A stretch of DNA of 64,000 bases from Misgurnus anguillicaudatus (GCF_027580225.2 NW_027395283.1:9000001-9064000), one strand, 5' to 3'. Shown: positions 11,074-22,596, counted from the first letter of the stretch. Numbers and translations: made by a program. The notes: generated from the sequence alone by a model not told the origin.

Positions 11074-12552
11074 TTGCCTTCTGATATAATGGAATCTGAT
11101 GAGGAGATTATTGGAGGAGCTCGCCCAAAACGCCATACCCGTCCTCCTACCTACCTACAGCAGTATGAGGTGCAATATACCCGAGGCAGACATATCGCTG
11201 AGGATGATGTCCGACAGACTTGGGAGGCACCTGTCCACCGGACTCCTCCCCCATCCTTCCAACCTTATGCCACCTCCCTTGGTGATGCCAGGGTCTGTTC
11301 CAAAGACTCACCGATCCTGTCCTTGGGTAATAAGCCTCTACAACATCCTGATATACCTCAACCATCATTCTCTTTAACTCGAACGGCTGATATCACTACC
11401 TCTTCACAAGACAGTGAGCTACAGCGCCTGCGTTGTGAGCGTGTACAACTAATGCAGACCCACCAGTCATTTCAGGCAGACTTACTGGAGCTGAGAGAAG
11501 TCCGTGCAGAAGTCAGAGGATTAGTTCAGGTGGCTCAGTCCCTTCGCACCGACTTCAAACAAGCCATATGCCAGATTCCCTCGCCTACAAAGCCTGTGGC
11601 GTCAAACGTATACTGCCCCTCTATGAAGCCGCATGAATCCACAACCTTAGCAGAGGATGGACACTTCGCTGAGTTTCCGCCACCTCCATGGCCTGAACCT
11701 AATGATGACCTCAGGGCATAGATGGGCTACCTCACGCTGTCTGAAATGGGTGAAACTAGCTACCAATCACTGGTTCCAGGGCCTGGGAAGTATTCCTTTG
11801 CTCCCTCAGCTACACCAGCGCTACCATATCAGTCGCATTCCCCTAACGATTTTGGACTTCCTCCTCCTCCTACCCCTAAGGAGCTCCAATAGTTATTAAC
11901 ACCTGCAACTATGCCCTTACCTTCCCATCACAGCGACAAGCAGAGAGACGGATCAGTGCCACCATTCATGCATTCTCAAGCCTTTGCACCAGCGGCTAAG
12001 ACCAACCAACGGCCTGTACCTCCTTACTCTGGCTCTGAATATGTGTACCGGGGACCTACCCCAACGATTCCCAAGTTTAGTCATCCTGACCCGGGTGAGT
12101 TTGCTCGACTTACGATAGCTTTGGATAATCTTCTCCCCCCTGATGGCACTGAACTTTTCAAATACCAGATCTTAGCGGATCACCTTAAGCTTGAGGAAGC
12201 CAAAATGATAGCGGATGCTTATCTGAACTCACCTACGCCGTTCACTGATACAATGGTTGCGCTCCACGAGAAATACGGTCAACCACATCAGTTAGCTTTG
12301 AAGAGGATCGCTTCTGTGCTCGAAAGTCCTGACATAAAGCGATGTGATGTCTCCGCCTTTCAAAGGTTTGCTCTTCAGGTGCAGTCACTCGTGGGTCTCT
12401 TAAGAACCTTGGGACGTGACACGAATTGGAACTTTGTTGTGGGTCCCGTGTCGCACGCCTTTTGGGTAAGCTTCCCCCTGAGCAGCGTGCTGAGTTTCGG
12501 CGCCATATGTTCCGCCAACCTGGAACAACACCGAATTTGGTTGACCTTTTGA
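11074..12552 (+). pseudogene. BEL/Pao gag, broken
   Basis: The frame opens at 11074 (MPSDIMESDEEI) and is cut by TAG at 11719 and again at 11890, then continues from 11911 in the same frame. It then holds a region typical of BEL gag proteins (motifs DPGEFARL, LFKYQILADHLKLEEAKMI and HEKYGQPHQLA). Near 12420 the coding sense passes to another frame, where pol continues, so a frameshift is present. A Gln/Pro-rich linker lies between the two stops. In BEL elements gag and pol are normally one long frame, so the stops and shift are damage. Confidence 0.8.
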
Positions 12553-14357
12553 ACTGGCTCCGTTTCGAAACCTGGTGTCACAGCTATGATGCTGAACCAA
12601 TGCCAAAGGGCTCGCATACTAAGTCAGACTCTGTGAAGAGGACAGTAACTATTCTGCATGGTGTTGGAGAATCCCAGGGTGAGACATCTATCCCTCGGAA
12701 AGTTCATGTTTCACAAACCAAGCCTGCGAAAGTCAAGCGTTATTGTCCTTTCTGTGATAAGGCAGAGCATTACCTAAGTCAGTGTGAATCCTTTGCCAAG
12801 CTTACCTCCGACCAGGTCAAAACATGGATTCGCAGTAACAACCGTTGTTGGCGTTGCGCCAGGACACACCATGCTGCCCAGTGTGACCTAAAGAAGCCTT
12901 GCAATATCTGTCAAGCCATCCACCTTCGTCCTCTTCATGATGTGAATGTCAGTTCCTCTCCCAAGGACGATTCAGCTAACATGGAAAAGAGTTGCCTGAC
13001 GAGTTCTTCTTCAGATCGGTTCTTTCTGGATAAGCCCTCTGTTGGAGGTCGGGTTATGCTCAAAGTAGTTCCTGTAAACCTGCATTATGAAGATCGCACA
13101 CTAGACACCTATGCTCTTCTTGATGACGGGTCGGAGAGGACTATTCTGCTTTCCACTGCTGTTAAGGCGCTGGGCATTCAGGGTGTTCCTGAAGACCTAC
13201 CTTTGCGAACAGTGAGGGATGATATTCAGGTGCTTCATGGTTCGTCTGTATCGTTCCAGATCTCTCCCTTCTGTAAACCTCAGAAAAGTTACAAGATCAA
13301 CCACGCCTTTACTGCAGATCGTCTAAACCTGTCGCGTCAGTCGTACCCCATAGAACAACTGCAACAGAAGTACCGACATCTGCGAGGTCTTCCTGTCCGT
13401 ACGCTTACGGATGTCCAGCAATTACTCCTCATTGGTTCCGATCAACCTCACCTCATCACCCCAACAGAGCCTGTGCGATGGGGCGGCCCGGGTGCGCCAG
13501 CTGCGGTTCATACGCGCCTAGGATGGACACTTCAGGGCCCCATACCTTCCATGGGGCGGCCTCATGCCACACGGCAATGTCTGTTTACCTCCATTGCTCC
13601 GACTCAGGATGAACTCCTTCAAAATGTTCAACAACTGTGGCAGTTGGATGTTGTTCCACAGTGGGAAGGCAAAGCGGTGACCAGGTCCAAGGAGGATCAA
13701 AGGGCTCTTGAGTTGCTTGATCTTAAAACTCTCACTCAAGAAATCGAGGGAATCAAACGGTTGGCGACACCTCTACTGCGGCAGAAGGATATGCCTTTGC
13801 TGAATGCACCTAAGGAATCAGTCCTACCTACCCTTCGCAGTGTGGAAAGACGGCTGCTAAAGGACCCTGTAAAAGCTGAGGTTTATAGGGAAGAGATGAA
13901 GAAACTCATTGATACAGGAGTAGTTAAGGAAGTGGCTGACCCTGTAACTGAGCAGTCTGAAAGCTGGTATATCCCTCACCACATCGTCAGTCACAATGGG
14001 AAGTTTCGTGTTGTCTTTAACTGCTCCCATCAATACAGAGGACAAAACCTTAATCAGTATCTGCTGCCAGGGCCTACCCTTGGAGTCTCACTATTAGGTG
14101 TCCTGGTCCGCTTCAGAGAACATCCTATAGCTTTGAGTGGGGACATCAAAGCAATGTTCCACCAGGTCCGTCTTCTCCCTGAGGACCGTCCTTTACTCCG
14201 TTTCCTGTATCGAAACCTGGAGATGGATAAGGCACCCAAGATTCTCGAATGGCAGGTGTTACCCTTTGGCACGACCTCCAGTCCATGTTGTGCTACCTTC
14301 CGCAGAAATGCGGAAATCTGTCTTCTGTGGTATCAATACCTTATCTCTTCCTTCTGA
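12426..14357 (+). pseudogene. BEL/Pao pol N-terminal half: zinc knuckles, protease, partial RT
   Basis: The 643-codon open frame has, in order: Cys/His knuckles near 12742-12950 (CPFCDKAEHYLSQC of CX2CX4HX4C form, then CWRCARTHHAAQC), a retropepsin-like aspartyl protease with the DDGS active-site motif near 13125, and a reverse transcriptase from about 13850 with WYIPHHIV, FNCSHQYRG, the first catalytic Asp in SGDIKAMFHQV, and LPFGTTSSP. The frame ends at 14357 before the YxDD motif, because an internal deletion joins it to sequence from the RNase H/integrase linker in another frame. It cannot make an active polymerase. Confidence 0.85.
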
Positions 14358-14358
14358 C

Positions 14359-15168
14359 CACTCTGATAAATGGAACTACAACACCTGGCAAGAGTTATTG
14401 GACATGACTGCCCAACAACTTCGGGCTTTCCATGCTCCAGGGACGCCTCCCGAAGCTGAGGATTACCGCCGGGCTGAGATCGATATTGTCAAACAGGTAC
14501 AACAGGAATCCTTTCCTGAGGATTACAAACTGCTGCGGACTGGAAAGTCGGTCAGGTCTGGAAGTCGGCTGGTTACCCTAGCCCCTGAAATTGATCCGTC
14601 CAGTGGGCTTTTGAGATTAGGAGGCCGTTTAAGGAGAGTTGTTGACATGCAGGATTCTGTCCTGCATCCTTTACTCCTGGATTCTAATCACCCGGTCACT
14701 CGTTTGATCATTCACCACTACGACCACCAGTTGCATCATCCTGGACCTGAACGTCTGTTTGCTGAAATTAGGAGATACTACTGGATCTTACGAGGACGCG
14801 AAACTTCTGTGGAGGTGAAAGGGAGTTACGGGAAGCTTATGCCGCACTGGTTCCTGACATACGGCATCATCTTGCCAAACAAAAGATACACTTCCGCTTT
14901 AATCCCCCTTCGGCCCCTCACTTTGGTGGGGTTTGGGAAAGGGAAGTAAGATCTGTTAAATCAGCCCTGTGTACAGTTGTGGGTTCCCAGCCCGTTCCTG
15001 AGGAGGTCTTAATGACAGTCTTGCTGGAAGAAGAGGCCATCCTAAATTTAAAACCTTTGGGATATGTGTCGTCAGACGTGGCCAATACTGACCCTGTGAC
15101 CCCAAATAGTCTCTTAATGGGGCGGCCCGATGGATCTCTACCTCAAGTCATTTACCCAGAATCCCAGT
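14359..15168 (+). pseudogene. BEL/Pao integrase remnants
   Basis: After the deletion, an open frame to 14949 carries the spacer before integrase (YNTWQELLDM) and the integrase zinc-binding region (HPVTRLIIHHYDHQLHHPG, followed by RLFAEIRRYYWILRG). A second deletion then removes most of the DDE core. Beyond it, in shifted frames, are the integrase end-of-core pieces (FNPPSAPHFGGVWEREV around 14900 and NSLLMGRPDGSLPQVIYPES around 15110-15160). The text then runs directly into the 3' LTR at AGTTGAGCT, so the chromo-like C-terminus and stop are lost. Confidence 0.8.
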
Positions 15169-15735
15169 TGAGCTGCCGCTATCTGTGGTGTCTGTGTGAA
15201 CCGTGTAAGCTGTCATCTAAATGATGTGAATAACTGTTTGTTGATGGTGATTACTGCAGATGTAACATCAAGATGTTAGTCACTGACCTCAAAGTAAGCC
15301 TTTTATGATTTATGTTTGTGTTATTAGCGATATGAACGGCTTTACATGTATCTGTAAAATGCGGACATGCCCAGACTTGCCTGAAGTAATCTTTTTGTTA
15401 TATTAAGATTGTTAATATAATTTTCATATGATTATTCGTGCTGTATTGAGCCGCAGATCAGTATTACGGGTTTCTGATGATAATTAATGATGCAAGATTT
15501 GCGTGTTTGAGAAGTTGTTAACGAGTGAGATTTACGTTGCGTTTGTGTAAATGCTGCGTCTTTATTCAATCCATATATGGGCATTGCATAGTAATGACAG
15601 GATTGTTTATGAAAGTTTACTGATAAATAACTCGTTTTGTTTATGTAATTTCCTTGTTTAATAGATATCACTGATGTAAATGATAAATGCAAATTATTTA
15701 TGTAACAGTGAATATTCATAATGGTATATATATAC

Positions 15736-15830
<95 letters not shown>

Positions 15831-16034
15831 AGTTTATTCATTATCTTTATTGTTTATTATTTTTCAGACTATGTTCATCTTTGAATATGCATCTGTGGTC
15901 CATCCCTTTATCATCAATACAAACTGTTAAACTGAACTCCTGTCTCCTCATTATTAGTGCTCTGACCGGCACTCAGGAGGGTTTACTCGTCCGATACAGA
16001 ATCAGAACCTAACAGTTTAAAAGCCTTCCTAACA
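15166..16034 (+). repeat. 3' LTR of the BEL/Pao element, missing its first 81 bp
   Basis: It matches 10186-11044 almost perfectly and ends CTTCCTAACA before GCATG. It lacks the counterpart of 10105-10185. The break lies in AGTTGAGCT, which both the pol side and the LTR can share, so a microhomology deletion is likely. It holds a (TA)n tract at about 15724-15828. Confidence 0.85.
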
Positions 16035-16515
16035 GCATGCATAAATACAAAATACAATGCATACTATAGATTCAATAGTCTATAAAATTAATAACTCAAT
16101 TAAAAACAAGATTCTGTCTATCAAGACTTAATCTGTTGTTATCCTCTGGGCATTTTCACTTTAACATTATTAACTTTAAATTGTCCATATTTTAAAACTG
16201 TGGTGAGCAGTTAAAAGCTATAGTGAGTGGCAAATAACTGCACATTTTTATAATCCAAAAAAAATATAAACTAAAAAACATGTATACCATGAAATATACC
16301 GTTACCGTGAAATAAAATGACTCATTCCGTGGAATAGATTTTTGGTCATTCCGCGCACCCCTAACTGGCACCATTTCGGGCTTTTTTTAAAAAGACACTT
16401 ATCAAAATCTCGAAGATTAGATTGAATCGAATCAAATCGAATCGAACAATGATAATCGATTCAAGATCTTGAGAATCGAATCGATTCTTGAAATTTGAAT
16501 CGAAACCCAGCCCTA

Positions 16516-17589
16516 AATGCGCTAATGTGACCCATTCGGAGACTCTTTTGGCCAAACAGAAATATTTATTGTCCAATAATAAAAAAAAGTCCAAATATCA
16601 GCCGATAAATCTGCAATTGCTGATTGTGCAAAGTGGGAGCTTAATTTAACAACACTTCACAAAGACGGATCTGTTGCTAGTGTTTGCTGTTAAACAGCCA
16701 TCTGCAGTTATCCGCTTCATTTTCCACAGAACACCACATATAAAATAAAATAAAATCCACATATGATAAGTTCTCTGTTTTGTTTTGTTCTTCGTGTCTG
16801 TCTTTTTTAGCTTTGCATTAACTAAATAAATTAGGCTGTGTAACAAGAAGCTAACAAATCTCTCATGAGCAGCAAATCTAAATAACAAGCGAGCCAGTGG
16901 ACAAAAACAGACAACCTGGCGTAAAACTCTAAATACTTTAATTAGTCTGCAAAAAAAGCCCTGTGGTAGCACATTAACCCTTTCCATGCCAGCCTTTTTT
17001 AAAAGTTGCAAGCCAGCACCACCATTTTTTATGATTTAATGCCTTCTAGAAAATGTTCTTTAAATGAATAAAGACCCTCTGATTAACAAACAAACTGTTT
17101 CATCCTACCTTCATTTGTTTTCTTTTATCACCTCTCAAATATGGGTGGGTTTCATCAAAAAAACTAAATTTTAAGGAAAAAGCTGATTTAATTGCATTTT
17201 TGTGAAAGATTTCTGATAGATCAGATTCAAAGCATGATCAAAAGCAGGGACGTCAGTTTGTGTTGAAAAGTGGTGGGAACAAAAGATCAGATGAAAAACA
17301 TTACAGCAGAACGGGAAAAATATTGAATAACGGCGCATCAAGAATGGGCATAGTGTAGGCCGGTCAACAACACAAAAATACTCAGCATAAAACCCTCAAC
17401 AATGTCGACTGCACATGTAACAGTCCCTACAACACCAGCTCAACCAAACAGTGCCAAAGCACCATACTGTAGAAAACCGCAGCATGTTAAGTTAATGATT
17501 ACAATGAAATTCATTACATATGTAAAAGAAAACACACCATAAGCCAACAACGCAACATATGTGACCCTGGACCACAAAACCAGTCGTAT
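16516..17589. other. No gene recognised
   Basis: AT-rich with small open frames only. Just inside the preceding element, 16270-16368 resembles the right end of another hAT-type MITE (TTGGTCATTCCGCGCACCCCTAA), similar in style to 22480-22596. Its other end was not found. Confidence 0.35.
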
Positions 17590-18220
17590 ACTGCAAAAAA
17601 TAATTTTCAAGAAAAAGTTTATTTGTATTTTTGTCTTGTTTTCAGTAAAAATATCTAAAAATTCCTAAATTAAATTCTTGATGAGCAAAATGACTTGTGC
17701 ATAAAACAAGCAAAAAAAATCTGCCAATGGGGTAAGAAAAAAAATCGTGAAAACTTTTCTTAAACACTAAATTCAAGAAAAATTCACGAAAAAATTGCTT
17801 ACCCCATTGGCAGATTTTTTTGCTTGTTTTATGCACAGAATCACCTAAATTTGATATTTTTGGTCTAAAAACTAGACTTATTTTCTTGGGTATTGTTGCT
17901 CATCAAGAAAAAAACATCTCAATTTAAGAATTTTTAGATATTTGTTACTGAAAACAAGACAAAAATACTTAGACATTTTTTAAATTAAGTGTTTAAGAAA
18001 AAATGAATCTCTTTTTAGATATTTTTTTTCTCACCCCATTGGCAGATATTTTTGCTTATTTTAATAACAAATTCACTTAAATTGTATATTTTTTGTCTAA
18101 AAACTAGACTTATTTTCTTAGGTCATTTTGCTCATCAAGAAAAAACATCTTGATTTAAGATTTTTTTGATATTTCTACTAAAATAAAGACAAAAATAGTA
18201 AGTAAGTCCTTTTTGCAGTG
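17590..18220. mobile_element. CACTA-like MITE with internal inverted repeats (tentative)
   Basis: The left end TACTGCAAAAA and the right end TTTTTGCAGTG form a short inverted pair of the CACTGCAAAAA type seen in CACTA/EnSpm-like fish MITEs. Inside, AATCTGCCAATGGGG and CTTACCCCATTGGCAGAT occur in opposite orientation, and TTTTTGTCTTGTTTTCAGT and its inverse also recur. Non-coding. It lies about 470 bp before an NLR exon. Confidence 0.5.
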
Positions 18221-18690
18221 TAAGTTGCACAGGTATTGTTTGATTTTTCAGAACATTTTAACCAAATGCTTAAAAAAAATGGTGGGGACAAAATCAGCCA
18301 TTTCAAAAAGTGGTGGGGACATGTCCCCAGTGTAAATGACACCTATGTTCAAAACACATGCTGCGTCTGAACTGTTGGGGGGAGGGGTTGCTTCCTGGTT
18401 GCATACGTTGGGTAGGAGCGCATATGGTGGATAATAATGGTATTGCTGATTGCTGAAAAAAACTCATAATTGGGAGGGAAGCAATTTCTCTTAATTGACA
18501 AGTTAACTTGTCAATGGTGGTGAAAGAGTTAAAAACAAACATTTGAATAGCATTTTTTCTATTCAAATTATATTTGCAGCACATCCCTAATTCACAGCAG
18601 TGTAAAAACTGTAAAGGTAATAAAGTTATGAGAAAATTCCACTAATATTAAAGTTTAAAGAAATTCTTGATTCTCATTCTTGCCATCCAG

Positions 18691-18783
18691 ACGAATAACA
18701 GAATCTGACTGTCAGAGGAGGAAGATTGAACAATCTGATAATCAACCACAAGACTTCAATGAAAACATGAGTCCTCATTTCAG
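18691..18783 (+). CDS. NLR linker exon before FISNA
   Basis: This 93-bp exon has acceptor CCATCCAG before 18691 and donor GTGAAT at 18784. It encodes about 31 residues in phase 2, with RITESDCQRRKIEQSDNQP near the start and NENMSPHFR at the end. It lies 192 bp before the FISNA-NACHT exon, as expected for the short exon that links N-terminal repeats to FISNA in fish NLR genes. No stop. Its last codon is completed by the first base of the next exon. Confidence 0.75.
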
Positions 18784-18975
18784 GTGAATTATAGGATTTT
18801 ATTTTATTTAGTAGTAAATGCTAGAAAAATGTTGACCTTTTCTGTTTTGCCTAAATGTAACATTTTACAAACCATTAAGAGTCCTGTGTCTTATGATACA
18901 AACATTTTGTTCTGTACATGTTTACTCTTACAGGTATTTGTGTAATAATCTGATATATTAATTATTAATTTACAG

Positions 18976-20775
18976 TCATGACTCTAATCCTAATGAAGTC
19001 CTGAACACATTCAGATCAAATCTGAGGAAGAAGTTTGAGTGTTTGTATGAGGTAACATCAAATAAGAGAAACCCAACACTACTGAATGAGATCTACACAG
19101 AGCTCTACATCACAGAGAGTGAAAGTGGAGAGATCAGTAATGAACATGAGGTGAGACAGATTGAGACACAATCCAGAAGAACAACAACAGAGGAGACACC
19201 AATCAAATGTAATGACATCTTTAAACCTTTACCTGAACAAGACAAACACATCAGAAGTGTGCTGACAAAGGGAGTCGCTGGCATTGGAAAAACAGTCTCT
19301 GTACAGAAGTTCATTCTGGACTGGGCTGAAGAGAAAGAGAATCAGGACGTCCACCTCATATTTCCACTTCCTTTTAGAGAGATCAATTTGATGAAGAACA
19401 AAACACTCAGTCTTTTAAATCTTCTTCATCTTTTCTTCCCACAAACAAAAGAAATGGAAATCTTCAGTGATAAATATAAAGTGTTGTTCATCTTTGATGG
19501 TTTGGATGAGTGTCGTCTGTCTCTGGATTTTCACAGCAGTGTGAGGTTGTGTGATGTAAATAAATCAACCTCAGTGGACGTGATGCTGACAAACCTCATC
19601 AAGGGGAATCTGTTTCCTTCTGCTCTCATCTGGATCACCTCCAGACCAGCAGCAGCTGATCTCATCCCCTCTGAGTGTGTTGATCGAGTCACAGAGGTAC
19701 GAGGCTTCAGTGATCCACAGAAGGAGGAATACTTCAGGAAGAGAATCAGTGATGAGAGTCTGTCCAGGAGAATCATCTCACACCTGAAGTCATCCAGGAG
19801 TCTCTACATCATGTGTCACATCCCAGTCTTCTGCTGGATTTCAGTCACTGTTCTAGAGAGAATGTTGAGTGAAGCAGAGAGAAGAGAGATCCCCAAGACT
19901 CTCACTCAAATGTACACACACTTCCTGATCATTCAGACAAACATCAAACATCAGAAGGACTATGAGAAGAAAGATGAAGACATGATCTTCAAACTGGGGA
20001 AACTGGCTTTTGAGCAGCTTGTTAAAGGCAATCTGATCTTCTATGATGAAGACCTGAGAGAGTGTGGCATTGATGTAGCAGAAGCATCAGTGTACTCAGG
20101 ATTGTGTACTCAGATCTTCAGAGAGGAGTTTGGTTTGTATCAGGGGAAAGTTTACTGCTTTGTTCATCTCAGCATCCAGGAACATCTAGCAGCTCTTTAT
20201 GCTCACATCTCCTTCACAAAAAACAACAGATGTGAGTTTAAACCAGGTCGGTTTTCTGAAATTATGGAAATAGTGAAACCTAAATCATCAGAACAGCCTT
20301 CATTATATGAGTTACATCAGCGAACTGTAAATGAATCTTTAAAGAGTAAGAATGGACATCTGGATCTTTTCCTGCGTTTTCTTCTGGGTCTTTCACTGGA
20401 GTCCAATCAGATTATTTTACAGGATCTACTGACACAGATGAGAAGATGCTCCTACAAGAAAGAGAAAACTGTTAAGTACATTAAACAGAAGATGAATGAG
20501 AATCTGTCTCCAGAGAAATCCATCAATCTGATTCACTGTCTGAATGAACTGGATGATGATTCACTGCTGCAGGAGATTCAACGTTATGTGAAATATGGAT
20601 CAGTAGGATGGACCAAACTCTCCTCTTCACAGTGGGCAGCTTTAGTTTTTGTGTTGTTGACGTCTGAGAAGAATTTGGATGAACTTGATATAAAACCATT
20701 TATTGGGGACGAAAATACAGCAGATGAAGTTCTTGTGAAACTGCTGCCTGTGATTAAAGAAACCAAAAAACTACA
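18976..20775 (+). CDS. NLR FISNA-NACHT exon
   Basis: This single 1,800-bp exon (600 codons, no stop) has acceptor TTTACAG before 18976 and donor GTAAGT at 20776. Its product is the oligomerisation NTPase core of a cytosolic NLR. About residues 10-70 are FISNA ([14 protein letters not shown], then [12 protein letters not shown] and NEHEVRQIE). NACHT follows, with Walker A GVAGIGKT at about residues 99-106 and Walker [11 protein letters not shown] at about 169-178. Sensor-like [11 protein letters not shown] and the winged-helix/HD2 region ([15 protein letters not shown]) come after, and the exon ends in the lead-in to LRRs. Key ATP-binding residues are intact, so it looks functional. Translation does not start here: the frame is open back to the acceptor and there is no ATG in the FISNA start, only internal codons. 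Confidence 0.93.
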
Positions 20776-20989
20776 GTAAGTAAAACTAACAGGTAAAATT
20801 TAATTTAAAAAAATATTTTAGAATTGTTATTTTAGGAGAATCATTCATAACAGGAGATTATTAAGTGTTTTATTTTTCTTATATTGTATATAAGTGTAGG
20901 GATGGGGGAGGAAAGAATAAATAAATAAATAAAGGTTATTTATTTATTTGTTTAACCTCCTACCAAAACAGAAATTTGTCAACCGGTAG
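20776..20989. other. Start of the 35.8-kb NLR intron
   Basis: It begins with the donor GTAAGT. A hAT-end-like TAGGGATGGGGG lies at about 20897 and may pair with the CCCACCGCTA end near 22587-22596, but no target duplication supports that pairing. An AAATAAAT/ATTTATTT hairpin follows. Confidence 0.4.
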
Positions 20990-22320
20990 AGATTTTGGAC
21001 TATCGTTTCTATCGAGGTTACGCGCCCACGTCACGCTCCTGTGCACGTGGTCGTGAAAACGTAACATTTGTACACGTATTTAAAGCTCACGTAACACACG
21101 CTGTTTCTGCATTTCTGATATTAATCTGGAGTACCTATGGAGTAGTATGACATCCTTTATATCTCTGAAGAGTCTTTAGTTTAATCAGATTTATAAAAGA
21201 AAGATTAGCTTTACCGAATCTTTCCGATAACGTACGAAAAAATGCAGAAGGAGGAGTTATAACACGGGAGGAGCGAGTACGAGTCATACAACACTATACA
21301 ACACTGTTTTAACTTATGATTCACTAAATGTTTGTGTCATTTATATAATATACACGCGCCTATTTCCAACATAAGACAGAAGTCTTACTTACCACGTGTA
21401 ACTCGTCATGACCCGGTTCTGAAAATCCACCGCATCAAACACACACGCAAAACCGCGCTGCTAATCCGGATAATAAACTATATCCATTGTTTTCATAAGG
21501 CTGGATGTCTTCTCCTTACATCCAAAAACACACTTCTTGTTGTGCCATTGTTGACTTTTGAAATTAAACAAAGCTGAGTGGCGTGATAAGCTGTTAGCAA
21601 GCTCTAGCGTCTCCCGCTGACTGACGGCTGGGCGGGGTTTTCCGGGGGAAGTTTTCCGGCGGAAGCCCATATAAAGAAGTGATACGTATCGAAAACCCCT
21701 GAAACGTCAGTTAGAACCGTAATCGAAAAAAATTAGCCGAAACTTGTACGAACCCTGGCGAAGTGCATTCGGCACAGAAATACTCTGAAACACGCCCAAC
21801 TGCATTTTTGACACTTTGCCTACGTTTAGCATGAGGAAACAACTCTATAACTGTGTTAATAAGTCAGAATGCTTGAAATACCATTAAACCCCCCCTTTAA
21901 GCACTGCAGTTTTAAAACAAGTTATTTTAAGCCATTGAAACAGAGACGACAGATCTGTATGCGTGCGTTCTTTCTGTGTGACAGGAGCGGACAAGTCGCG
22001 CAACCGCTGCTATTTCTGTCTGTGAGGAGCGCGCAAGTCGCGCGACCACTGCTCATTCAGCTCGTGAGCATTGTCCCATTTTATTGGCCTTAAATAGACA
22101 TACGCGTCAAAATTCCCGTCTTTGCAAGCATCCTCATAAACACGACCAGTTAGGTCTTAAGAGAAAGTAAACAGCTAAAAAAGAAAGCGCATGTGTATTG
22201 GATCAGGACTTTGTTACCTAATTTTGCTCCTGTCTGTCACTCGTGTTAATCAAACAGCAGTAAGAGAAAATCTCTCACTGCTCCTGATTAAATCACTTTT
22301 CTACCTTAAATAAAAATATA
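20990..22320. repeat. Dispersed repeat, copy 1, split by an 813-bp insertion
   Basis: The parts 20990-21083 and 21897-22320 together match 39655-40140. Shared strings include GGTTACGCGCCCAC, AAAACAAGT, GCGTCAAAATTCCCGTCTTT and TTACCTAATTTTGCTCCTGT. It looks like the body of an old DNA transposon. No coding sequence is seen. Confidence 0.7.
21084..21896. mobile_element. Insertion flanked by TTAA, absent from the paralogous copy
   Basis: TTAA lies at 21080-21083 and again at 21897-21900. The paralogous repeat at 39730 reads ATTTAAGCACCGC without any insert. The right end, inverted, starts AGGGGGGGTTTAATGG. TTAA targets are typical of piggyBac-like MITEs, but the ends share only AG, so the class is a suggestion. 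No long open frame. Confidence 0.65.
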
Positions 22321-22479
22321 TAGGCCTTATACATACATGCATAATTATTTATTATCATTCTTATATCATTAACTGTTTATCTTCAGATAGCTTAAGTTTT
22401 GTTTATTTTTATCTTCTTTCTATGCTTGTATATGTTTTTTGTGAGAATTATTAACATTTCTATGGTATTAAAGATTTAA

Positions 22480-22596
22480 ACCTGATTAAAACATAAAAAA
22501 ACTCTACCGTGATACATATCGTTATCATGATATAAAAATGATATAAAATTAATCCTATCGTGATAGAAGATTTTGGTCATATTGCCCACCGCTAAT
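22480..22596. mobile_element. Right end of a hAT-type MITE (partial)
   Basis: The stretch ends TTTTGGTCATATTGCCCACCGCTAA in style, with GTGATA/TATCAT motifs before it, and abuts the satellite. It is similar to the end at 16270-16368. Its left end is uncertain. Confidence 0.4.

Larger units (their letters stand above)
10105..16034 (+). mobile_element. BEL/Pao LTR retrotransposon, internally deleted
   Basis: It has LTRs that end in TG and CA, a 5-bp target duplication GCATG (10100-10104 and 16035-16039), a tRNA-Tyr primer site, and gag, protease, reverse transcriptase and integrase remnants in BEL order. The element is dead: gag carries two in-frame TAG codons, the gag-pol frame is shifted, the RT catalytic YxDD block and RNase H are deleted, the integrase core is missing, and the 3' end of pol is fused to a truncated 3' LTR. 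The two LTRs differ by about four substitutions over the shared length, not counting the TA tract. This suggests recent insertion, with the deletions arising quickly or being inherited through transposition in trans. Confidence 0.88.
9322..16515. mobile_element. hAT-like element interrupted by a BEL/Pao retrotransposon (tentative)
   Basis: The left end reads TAGGGCTGTGTTGAAAAAAA followed by ATCGATTC motifs. The right end, inverted, reads TAGGGCTGGGTTTCGATTC. With the BEL insert (10105-16034 plus one target copy) removed, about 1.26 kb remains. Both inner flanks are rich in AATCGATT-type strings. The flanks outside are AATGCTAATGCT and AATGCGCTAATG, similar but not an exact 8-bp duplication, so the outer borders are uncertain. 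Confidence 0.45.

Noticed and set aside
19043..19045. Translation start of the NACHT protein at 19043
   Set aside because: The codon is TTG, and the frame is open back to a good splice acceptor at 18975, so this is an internal exon position.
20897..22596. A single hAT element from TAGGGATGGGGG to CCCACCGCTA
   Set aside because: The end similarity is only about 10 bases and the outside 8 bp do not match (TATAAGTG and ATTGGCAT).
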